Of a stretch of 64,000 nt of DNA, positions 47,501 to 58,174 are shown one piece after another. A program made the translations under genes and the position numbers. The DNA is from Chamaea fasciata (Eukaryota; Chordata; Aves; Passeriformes; Sylviidae): the NCBI GenBank assembly GCA_029207755.1, contig JARCOQ010000004.1:39984305-40048304 (forward strand), given 5' to 3'. The notes beneath the pieces were generated by a model. That model was not told where the DNA came from. It searched no databases and saw nothing but the letters and a program-made list of their open reading frames with translations. Position 1 is the stretch's first letter. Each line of letters begins with the position of its first letter.

Positions 47501-49654
47501 AAATTTAGCACTGGAAGTATAAGACAATGTTTCAAAATTAAACCATGTCACAGAAATTTCACCACCACTGTAGATGCCTTTTAGGTTTCCCCAGATGATA
47601 AGACTTTTTATTTCCTCTCAAACTATTCTGTTGGTGGATTTTGCTTTAATGCACAATGTATCAAAATAACAATTGTGCAGTATTTGGCAGGTGCAAATGA
47701 ATTTGTTCAGCTTGGAATGCTTGACTTTTTATGATGGTTGTGACACTACATTTTTTTGACTAGTGCACTGAACATACAGCAAGAAAGATGCCAAAAGGCA
47801 AATTCACCTGAAAAGAAAATCATTGAAGAGGGTTGTTTTTATTGGTATTCTTTATGGATTGAACAGTTTTAAGGATTGTGTAACAACCATAGGCATGGAA
47901 GTTATCCAACTTCTTAGAGACTTGAATAGATGGTTTGTAATGTACTGTGTTTATCTGTTCTTCTCACCGAGGTTTTTACAGAACTGTAACCCAAAAAAAA
48001 AAAAAAAAAAGAGCAAGCTATTTAAAAAGTACTTTGTGTGTGTGTGTGTATGTATGTATACATACATGCATACATATATATACTTATATATAGTTGTTTC
48101 TCTTGCAAGATTTTACAATTTTATAAGGTGAACTTCATGGCTTTATAGGAAATCATCCAGTTATTTACATTTTCAGAGAACTTCCTTACTTCTCAAATCA
48201 CAAACTGCTTAAAAACAGAATTTGTGAGAAAAGTATATATGTCAAGAAACACTATAATATTGTAGAGAAAACTGAGGATTTTTGTCCATCAAGAGTAAAC
48301 AGGTACAAACTTAAACCAGCCACACACACCAATTTACACATATGAGGTTTTTTTTTTGTTTTCAGCTGAAGGTTTGTCATTCTATTTCTTGGAGTCTTTT
48401 TTCATAAATTTTCCTAATACTGTTTTAAGCTTCTGGAGACATTCACTAGCACATTATTTTGTTATTGTAATACTATTTTCCCCAGTCTGATTTTGGTGTC
48501 CCAGCATCTTTGGTCAAGATTGAAATCCACTTTTGATATTCCACGTTGAAAAATTCTTGTCTCACAGTGTCTGATGGATCTTTCTTTCTTGTAGGCACAA
48601 AGAGACAACAACCTCTTGTAATGGTTGCTTAAATGCATTCGCTGGCATAGCAGCAGGTCCTGTCGACAGATGTGGCAGCAGCTGGAGAAATCTTTTTACA
48701 TTTGAAATAAATGCTTGAGTCTATATTCAGCCAAGTGTATCTCTGGTATGGCAAACATGTAAATTCTTGACGATGCCTTTGACAGCACTGAAGATGTATT
48801 TCTGTTTCTCTATGATGACTATTTTCACTAAAAACTGATAAACATCAGAGCCTATTCATGTATCACAAAGCGCACAATTTCAAGAACTTTATAAAAATTA
48901 AGTCACATGTTTGCATGTCCACATGATGGAATGTCTTCACTTAAGGATCACACCCTTACAGTGAAATGTCTAAATAAGGCTCCCTTTAGTAAAAGTGTTC
49001 TTAAATTATCTATCTTTCCAATGACTTGGAGTAGTTCTCAGGGAAGCTGTGAGCACAGAAATGCACACAAATCTCTAAAAATGCAAAGCCCTTGCTCGTT
49101 TGCATTATTGCAGGGTGGCCAGGATGTGCAATTATCTTAGGATTTCTCTGAAGCATGCCTAAATTTTATCAAGGTTGAAATACCTTCAGAGTATGTATCA
49201 AAGCATGAGGGGTCCAAGATCTGGGAAAGGGAGAATAAGTATATATGACACACATTTGATTTCTCCTCTTTGCTTTGATAAAAGAGGGCCCTCTCATAAA
49301 TTTTCACTGACTAGAAGTTTAATCAAAGGTGAAACTAATTAAAAAGTATTTGTAAAAGCCTCACTTAAGACTGTAGAAAAATTACACTTAGCTGTTTCTG
49401 TTGATGTCATCCCTATTCCAGCCTTCTTCCAAACATTCTCTCAAACTTCTGCTTAAATTAAGTAGATGAAATTCTAGTTTCAGCTTCTTGTTGCACATTA
49501 CTAAGTAAAGTTGTAGTCTGTAAAGGTCAACACATTCTGATGAGACATGTTCCTGTGTTATGATTTTTGATGTCTTGTCTATACCAGGGCACAGATTGGG
49601 AATGTATCCTGCTGGAATGCTACCAGGAGTCAACCAACAGTCTGTCTGTTTCTT
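44594..49654. other. AT-rich noncoding DNA
   Basis: About 5 kb without a supportable gene. The poly(A)/TG/palindrome cluster at 47993-48090 is listed separately. Confidence 0.5.
47993..48090. repeat. A18 run, (TG)n and an 18-bp perfect palindrome
   Basis: An A18 run (47993-48010), a TG run (48035-48049), then ATGTATGTATACATACAT (48050-48067), which equals its own reverse complement, followed by ATATATATA. The last part has cruciform potential. Confidence 0.85.
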
Positions 49655-49678
49655 CTTCACTTCACTTCACTTCACTTC
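49655..49678. repeat. Short (CTTCA)n microsatellite
   Basis: Four perfect CTTCA units and a partial fifth, about 45 bases upstream of the CR1 fragment. Confidence 0.85.
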
Positions 49679-49719
49679 TGCAATACATATTAAAGAAAGA
49701 CCCCCACAAAGACAGGATG

Positions 49720-49982
49720 AGAGTACAGTTTTAAGCTATACCCAGGGTGGTTTAGGTTGGACATTAAGAGGAATTTCTTTTCAGAAAGGATGATTAAATA
49801 TCGGAATGGGCTCGTCGGGGTGGTGGTGGAGTCACAGTCCTTGGAGATGTTTTAGGGAAGACTGTATGTAGCCACTCAGTTCCATGGTCTGGTTGACATG
49901 GTGGTGTTGAGTTATGGGTTAGACTCAATGAACTCAGGGGTCTTTCTGACCTAATTGATTCCATTATTCTGTGATTCTCTGA
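49720..49982 (+). mobile_element. CR1 LINE, 3' end fragment
   Basis: The run GGTTTAGGTTGGACATTAAG, AATTTCTTTTCAGAAAGG, GGTGGTGGAGTCACAGTCCT, CCATGGTCTGGTTGACATGG and the ending ATTCTGTGATTCTCTG are hallmarks of the CR1 3' untranslated region, including its terminal octamer-type repeat. CR1 inserts are usually 5'-truncated like this one. It carries no reverse transcriptase and is on the plus strand. Its 5' limit is approximate. Confidence 0.92.
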
Positions 49983-52419
49983 ACAGCAGTCTGCTCTTCT
50001 TACTACTATCTATACAGAGGAAATTCTGACCAGCCTCTGGTTTCCTGCAAAAACTCTCCTGATATGCAAACTTTTATGATCAAGCCTACATCCTTCTAAG
50101 TGTTATCTAGGTAGTATTTAGCAGCAGACAGGTATTACTTATGGGATCTAGAGACAACTCTGTAGAAGAAAATGAGAGTTCTTTTTGACTATGCAGCCAC
50201 AAAAATCAGAGAGTTTCTGGCAGCATACAGCATAACCATAGTCAGTAGGACTTTGATGTCTGAAGATCTTCCTATAAGAAACCCATGCTTTTTCCCTTCC
50301 ACCTCCCACTCTCCTTAGTTCACCTACCCTCCAGGGAGCCAGGTGCCTGGAATCAGTTAGGTGACCCCATATCCAGAAAGACTCTCCCAATAACTATTAA
50401 ACACAAACATGCAATTTCAGGTAGCAGCTGCATGTGTTCTGGTTAAGGAAAACCTCTTTGCCTTCTGTTTGCCAAGGTGGAGAAATTCAGTCTTTATGAA
50501 GTTAACACAAATATGAAGTCTTGTATGTAAGTAAATGGATGACTCTACATAATGCATAAGAAGTCATTTCACCCAGAAGAGCTGGGACCACATCTTCTGC
50601 TTTCTTTTCCCAATGCATTTTGACATCTGAGAGTGAAGAGAGACATGAATGAGCTGAAGCTTAAGCATAGGCATGCTTGGGTCAATGGGGATTTTAAAGA
50701 GGTAGAATTTCTATCCAATGTTTCATTGCAATATATAATTACCATTATATATTAGGCAACATTGGTGAAAAGCACACAAGAACTCATAATCTAATCAAAA
50801 TAGTTATGAAACTGATGATTTCTGGGATTAAACAGCTACTTTTGGTTTTATTTCCTGAGACTCAAGGGCATATGACATATGCTGAAACAGCACAACAGAT
50901 GACCTGGAATTTGAAAGACAGATTTCCACTTTGTTAGCAGGTAAAATGCCTGGATTTTATCCTTCCCCCCCCCCCCCCCCCCCTACTCTTCTGCCTTATG
51001 AATTCTGAAAGATTTACCAAACAAGCATGTGCCCAATTTTTTGGAAATCTTGGACTAATATCTAATGAACTTGAAACTCATTTCAGTGTACTGTAGGTAC
51101 AGAATCGTTGGGTTTTCTTATCACAACTTTGAATCCATGCTGGACAAAATAAAAGGTCAAACTGACTTTTGGATTGCTGCTTTGATCTTCTGTAAATGCT
51201 GGCCCTTCAAAATTCTCATGAGGCCTATAGTAATTCTTATTTTTAACTTTTTCGTTACAGATCAAGAAACTAAGGCACATACATGCCACAGCTCATTTAC
51301 AGAAATGCAGCGGCTGTAAGCTAAATTTAACATTTTAACTATTTTAACTATTAATTTTAACTATTGATTATTTTTCTTTTCATTTGACTTTTTCTCTGAA
51401 ATTCATTGTTCAAATGTAGCAAGGTTCCTACAAGGTGTGTGACAAAAAAGACTGCATAAAAGGTTTATATATCTCAAATAAAGTTTGTTTTCATGAGTGA
51501 GAACTATCTGCTACATAAATCTCTATTATCTGAAATCAAAGAGAAAATGTCCTTTGACCAAAAAGTACAGAATTTAAATCCTGGGAGTTATTATAAGAGG
51601 AAACTGTCACAAAAATTCTGGTTTATTTAAAAAGTCAAAGAGCATGTAATTAGACTGAGAGTTACAGTAACTGTAGTAGCCATTGTGTGACGCTACAGTG
51701 AATGGGCAGTAATAGTAATCAATACACTCAATAGGATACTGCAATGTGGAGATTCATTATCACCCTGTACAAATAGAAGATTTTTTTTCTCTCAAATTTG
51801 TGTTTTCAATTCCAGTAAGTAAATTCTGGGAAAGCAAGTATGAAAGTCTGTGAAAGGAAATGTATAAGACAGAAATACTAGTAGATAAAGACACTCAGCT
51901 AACCCTGCCTGTAAAGTTCAGCAAGACCACCATTTCACCTCCCTAAACTTGTTTGTTGCATAACAATGTGTATTTGCATTCTTAGATAATGATTCTCATA
52001 TGTTCTCACATTATGCTTTGGTGACTAAGCTGCAAAATATTTCATATATTAAAAAAAAAAAAAAAAATCCTCCACAGCTTGAGGACTACATAAATTCTCC
52101 ATGTAGAGAGACAATAACTAACTCTGCAACATCTTTCTCATAGCTGTTACTGTAATGATTTAAAGTACTAGAACTGCTACAAGGAAAAGTAAATAAAAGA
52201 ATCATCTGCAGGCATGTTTGTGGTATGATCTTAACCACTTATGGAGCAAGTAAAACTAGTTCACACACATAATGCAAATATCCTGGTTCCCATCTCACTG
52301 TTGTAATTTTTTGGCTTCCCTGGAAGTATGATAATCTGGGAAGAGACAAAGTACACATCCGGGATTGTCTGTTCACCCAATGTGAAGAGGCACTCAAAGG
52401 AAAAAGAAAGATTCACAGT
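49983..52419. other. AT-rich noncoding DNA
   Basis: No supportable gene or RNA. Contains the C19 run at 50965-50983 and an A-run near 52050-52067. Confidence 0.5.
50965..50983. repeat. C19 homopolymer
   Basis: Nineteen consecutive C after CCTT. The minus strand is a G19 run and can form a quadruplex; such runs are also error-prone in sequencing. Confidence 0.9.
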
Positions 52420-52672
52420 TCACTTAGTTCTGTGACCTCTTGATTCAGGGTCTCCTACAAAACCAGCATGAATGAAGGAAGTACAATGTATGGGCTCATC
52501 AGCAATCAGCTTTGCTGGGACCATGCAGCACAGTGGATTGCCAGGAACAGATTTTTCCAGAAATTCCTCAGGATGCAGGAGTTGGAAGCTACTACTTTGG
52601 TGATTTATGGTTCCCTGGTGAATACCTCCCACTCATGGTTAACTCCTCCCGGCAGCTGCAGCTACAGAGACA
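52420..52672 (-). other. Exon-like segment behind a strong acceptor, unidentified
   Basis: On the minus strand a very good splice-acceptor tract (TTTGCCCTCTGTCTCTGTAG) ends at about 52673. It is followed by a frame reading LQLPGGVNHEWEVFTREP, which meets TAA. A second frame (to 52420) stays open for 70 codons with a protein-like mix (PGNPLCCMVPAKLIADEP). No family is recognised. Either a decayed exon with a frame change or chance. Confidence 0.2.
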
Positions 52673-52712
52673 GAGGGCAAAGTACAGCTTAATTGTTGTG
52701 GATAAGAACTGA

Positions 52713-53087
52713 GACCAAACCACTCAACCTTATCTTTTCTGGAAGGAATTTCTCCTAGAAAGCCAACTCTCATTGTTGATAAAATTAGGTCAGAGTTGCT
52801 TTGCAAAGCTTAAAGAGCAGCATCTAAAATTATTTGAGATCTGGGGAATACATACTTTTGGTGCTTTCTTATTTTAATAAAAACCAATTGTTTGGGTTTT
52901 TAAAACGTGTATAAATAGTAATTTTCTCTTTTGAAAATCCCTAACTCTTAAAAATGCTTTACCATTTCTAAATGGATGGTCTGATATATGTGGTCATTAG
53001 TGGAGGTGAAGTGTCGATAACTTGTAGTAAAAGATGATCTATATCTTAAAAGTTTGGGAAATTCAAATAAAAAGTACCTGTACTTCA
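52713..53087. other. AT-rich noncoding DNA
   Basis: Nothing supportable in this gap between two exon-like segments. Confidence 0.45.
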
Positions 53088-53300
53088 TCAAAGGGAGCTG
53101 CCTTGGGAAGGAGCAGCTATGGAGGCAGGCCTGTGCTGCAGCATTTTTAACAATTTCTGGTATTTAAGGTGATCATAGGAACCTAAAGGAGTTTGAATGA
53201 AGACAGAGAGATTGCAGGAGATGTGCTCAATAAGGGCTGCATGAAGTCGATCAATGCACACGTAGTTAATCGCAGGTGTAGCACTGCTAGGTCCAGCCAA
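53088..53300 (-). other. Exon-like open segment, unidentified
   Basis: A minus-strand frame of about 70 codons contains NYVCIDRLHAALIEHIS and GSYDHLKYQKLLKMLQH and ends in TGA. A possible acceptor (GGACCTAGCAG) lies near its start and a donor-like ACAGGTACTT just after the stop. Codon and residue use look more protein-like than nearby frames. I do not recognise the family. It may be a pseudogene piece. Confidence 0.22.
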
Positions 53301-56300
53301 TACACAAACACTTAAACTTTACAAGCACCAAATCCCTCCATGTCATTACCCAAAGCATGGCAGATGAAGAGCAAACATACTATTATAGCTTTTATAGGCA
53401 TAGGATATTTCAATGACATATACACTAAATTAAATATCAATACTTACTGACACCAGTATAGTGGAGGGCTCTGGGAGCCATGCAATCTCCAACACTATGT
53501 GTTTAAACCACAACCCTTCAGCCTGGAGGGTTGGAGACAACTTGGGGTACTACTCATGCATTCATGGGCAAGTACTGAACAATATGTGAATTTTCAGTTT
53601 AAAAAACGCAGCAAAGAGAAGTGGAGGGGAAAACAGAGGAAGCACGTGGGGAGAGAGAAAGAATTCTGTGGGATAAGTGTAAAGTTGTGGAGATGAAAAA
53701 GTGATGAGAGTGGAACCTTTAAAAAATGAAAACAGAATGCCTCAGACCTTTTGTTTTTGTACCTTTTCTCTTCTTTTTGCCATTATTTCCTTCCACTGCA
53801 TGTTCACACACAAATATCTGTACTGAGTATTTAATTCCACTCACGCAGATGAGTTGATGTGACACTTTTTGGTCTTCTCTTTTGTCCCCATCAGCTCCAT
53901 TTTAAGCAACCTTTTCAAAAAATTGGCAGGAAGATCCATTCCTGGGAGAATACAAACACTTTGTAATCAATTATCTTTTTCTAAAGTATTAAAATAGTTC
54001 TACAGAAGATGATTTTCATTTAGACACAGAATAAAAGTTTCAAAAATGTAGTCTGTTTAGGTGGCAACTGCCATGTGGCCCTGGGAGTTCTACTGTGAAC
54101 AAAAAACAGGCATAGGAGAAGGAAAAGGCAGTTTCAGTCAATCTCACAGTTTTCTCTTTTCTGGATTTAGGGATACAGTGATTTTTATCACTTCCCCAGC
54201 TCCCAAGGGACCATGTGGAGATGTGTGATCCCTCAGCTCCTGACATAACTGCCCCTCGGTAGCTCCCTTGGGAAGAAGCCAGCACAACCTTGTCACCCAT
54301 GTTTAGGAGCAGATTCTGACACCTGCTATGGAAAACATGCTCTCAGGTCACTGCTCTGCAAGCTGCTGCATGAAATAGCATTTACAATCAGAACAGGGAT
54401 AAAAGAAGAGGAAGGAGAAATCCAGGATCAAACTAATACTGCCACAAGCTACTCTCTGAACTTCTAAGACTTCATTTCCCCCCCTGATGTTGAGGCATAT
54501 AAAATATTGATGGCAATAGCAATTAATAGATGGGCCAAGCAACAGATGCAATTGTTTTCCATTTTCTTAAACAACTCTACTTTTTTTTCTTTAATACAAT
54601 TTTCATTACATGAACAGTCAAAAGCAATAACAATCTTTCTTAAGAAAAATATAAAAATCTCTTTGACTGCACTAACATTACAAAAAGTCATCAAGTGGCA
54701 GATAATAATTCCAGTTACATCCTCAGCACACCATGCTTGTCAAATCATGATTAAATTTTTTAACCTTTTTATCAGTTCATCAAAAAAAGGTTGTTCAGGG
54801 GTGCTTTGACATCATCTCAGTAACTTCTCTAAAATAGTTTAGTTGATTGGAAGAGTAATTAAAAATATGGTGCCGATAACTTTAGAATTAATGAAAAAAT
54901 TTATAGGTCATTGTTTCTTCTGTAATGCCATTTACACAGTGATAAAAGAAATTACTGTTAACTACCAGGCTACTATCATACTTAATTCTGATAATTGTAG
55001 GCTATCCAAAAAATGTTGAGAAATAGAAACCACATTATTTAATTCCTCCAGCAAGGTTGCAGTACTGTTCCTGTATCATTGTTCAATTTTTGTTAAAGAT
55101 TTAGATTTACTTCCTTATAGCTGATACAGAGGTTAAAAGATTTACTTTGGAGCATCAGCTGTTCTCTTTCAGCATGATTTACATGCATGCATATGCCCAT
55201 GGCCTCTTGAAAACATTCTAGTGTGGTGACATAGTTTTCCTATCCTCCTTTAGGACCAAACTGGCAAAGTAGGAGGTTGTGCAAAGTGGAAATAGGCTTT
55301 ACTGACGACAAAACCTGGTAGCTCAAAACCTCCAGGCTCCAAATATCACCCAGACTACAGCTGGGAGGAAAATATAAGAACTGTGACTCTAGAGAAATAT
55401 TGGGAAACAGACCAAAACCAATTAATTTTCATTATGACTAATTCCAGAAAATATCTCCTGGAAGTGTTTAAGCACCTGCCCCTTTGATTTCAGTTGGAGT
55501 TTAGAGAACCTTACAAGAACTGAGTTGGCAAATTTTCGTCTCACAAGTGTATTTTAATGTTTTGAAAGCGCACATGCTGGAAATGTCTAGAAAACACAAG
55601 GTTAGATCCTGTTTCCATTTATGCATGTAATGGTTTCTCACTGTTTTTTAATCATTTTATAGAAACTGAGAAAAAATAAGGTTCTTAAAATATCATGTAT
55701 GTGTTCTGCAAAATATAAAGGATTATTCTAAACTCTACTCAAGTGAAACCATACTTACTGAAATCCTCAGTTGTTATAAAACCATGGAACATTTCTCTGG
55801 AAAAGAACTCCAGAAGTAATTGGAATTTTCCTAGAGTAAATATAATCAAGATGTGATCCACAGCATTTCTTTTCTGTAAAATCAATAACAAATGCAGTTT
55901 ATGTTTCACAGTGTTAAAGCATGCATTTCAGCTATTGTCTTCTACTCTTTAGCATCTTTCCTAAACTTTGAATAGAATATTTTTTTCTTGTCAGCATCTT
56001 TGCTGTTGTCTTAGTAGGTTTCTTCACCAAAAGCTGCTGAAAGTCAGAACTCTCCCTGCTCACCTAAATTTTTTTATGTTCCAGTGCAAAGTAGGAACTC
56101 TACATGAACAGTGTTTTCCTCTGTGCTATTCCTCTCCTCTTAGTCTTTCTGCATGTTTAGGCTGAACAAATCCTGCCACAAATATGGCAAGGAGAAGGCA
56201 GGAGGTGACTGTCAGGATCTGTTGGTTTGTAGGGCCAAGTGATACAGAGGCACGACTGACTTCCCAGTATCCTGATGTTCTCACTCTTCACTCTCTACAC

Positions 56301-57478
56301 TGCTCTCTCACTTACATTCGTGAACAATTGAAAAAAGGCTGGGGTACAATCAGGATCAGTTTAGATCCCATACTGCATCACTTGCAGTTCCACGCTTTTA
56401 CTGACTCAAGTCAAAAGTTTTTTTCCTTGCAGTGGATTTAAAATTGGGTTGTAAATGACTCTGTGGCCTCAGGTGGACAAGATCTTCTTTAAAAAGTTGT
56501 CATTGCATTTTGAAGGGACATACAGCACTGAGATTATTTTTATATCACACCACATTGTATATAGCATAGTAAAAGAAAAATAAAAAAATGCCTCTAGTCA
56601 CTCACTGTTATGTTAATCACTGCTTACTTTTCTAGGACCATAGTTTTTTTCACTATAAATCTCATTAATTATTAAAATGAGATACATTGAATCATGTATA
56701 TCTGTTTTAGTGATAGAATGTAATGACCCTTTGATATCTGTGATTATGGATATCTTTAAAAAAATCTGAAACCTAAAATCATGATACTACAAATGTGTTG
56801 AATTTTCCCTCCCGTATTAATACTGTGAATACAGTTAAGTTGAACTTTTCAATGCATTCCATTTTAGAAAATATTTTTAAAAAATTAAAATATCTGAAAA
56901 ATATAACTAAAATGTACAGGCGTCAAAACAACTTCATCAGCAACAACAACCCAGAGAAATAATTGATCTCTGAGAAATTTTGTGGATGTGTGTTTGGGAA
57001 CAGCAGAAAAGTTAAAAGCTTAGCTAACATGCGGTGTAAATTCAGTAGATCAAAAATTTCATTATTACAGACTAGAGTTCTGTACACTTCTCACATTTTA
57101 TCTAAAGATCATGTCAGATATCTGAGCTATATCACTTGTGCAAAGTACTGTATCTTCTTTTTTCTAATGATTTTAAAAGATGTTTAAAATACTTTTTTAT
57201 TTGAAAAAAAAATAGCAATCTTCCTTGCTTATATTCCCTCTCTCAGCTAATACCACTCCAGATTAACACAAATTGCACTTAAACAAACGATCCTCACTCT
57301 AAGTTGCCACTTGCTGAATACATGAATTGGTGCATGTTTCTGCATACAATTAATTCATAAGCAGGCTAGAAATACCCTCATAGAGCTCTGTTAAGCTGTA
57401 ACTAGAAAGCAGCACAAGGCACCTTCATAACAGAGTGTATTTCAGTCAGGAATAACTGCACTTAGTCCAGTACCTCTT
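53301..57478. other. AT-rich noncoding DNA
   Basis: No supportable gene, RNA or repeat in about 4.2 kb. The last five bases (CTCTT) form the left TSD of the following solo LTR. Confidence 0.5.
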
Positions 57479-58174
57479 TGTCATGGGTTTTGTAAAGTGC
57501 ATATTATTCTATTCCATCTGGGTGGAGCAGAATTGCTTATCTTTGCCCAAATGGGTCAGTGTCACTTATCAGATGGTGGAGTGCTACTTATCTCTCTTCA
57601 TTGTTTCACTACTTCCAGGGGAATGTCTTCTGCTAATGGACCATTAAGAGCTCATCAATGACATGACACATTACACTGTACTAATGCAAGATGCTCCACA
57701 CAGGGAGGAAGAGCCAAACCATCTTAACCTAGATAAAAAGGAGCCACAGTGTCACTGGGTATCCAGTTTTCCACCGGATCCCTGGAGGAAGACCAGACCC
57801 ATCTCACCAATACTGGACCCTTTTTCTTCAACAGGACCATCTCTACTCCAATGGAACCACATCTGTCACTCCAGGAGGGCTTACTTTGGACTGCTTCCAA
57901 TACCCTGACCAACAGGGTGTCAGGTTGTATTTCTGACTCTGTCAGGGTTTTTCTAGGATTTCTTGTTTGTTTGTTTGCTTGGTTATTCTTCTGTACTACA
58001 ACATCTGTATTTTTATATCCCTAGTAAAGAACTGCTATACCTATTCCCAAAATCTTTGCCTGACAGCCTTTTAATGGCAAATTTATAATAATTTGGAAAA
58101 GGGGGGGAGGGGCTTACATTTTAAGGGAGACTCCAAACCTCCCTGGAAAATACCTGTCTATCTAAACCAAGACA
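57479..58174 (+). mobile_element. Solo LTR, same family as 12998-13687
   Basis: 696 bp from TGTCATGGGTTTTG to AAACCAAGACA, collinear with 12998-13687 with only scattered differences. TATA-like GATAAAAAG at 57732-57740 and AGTAAA at 58023-58028. Flanks are CTCTT (57474-57478) and CTCTA (58175-58179), a 5-bp TSD with one mismatch. Open frames at 57663-58024 are shadows. Confidence 0.88.
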
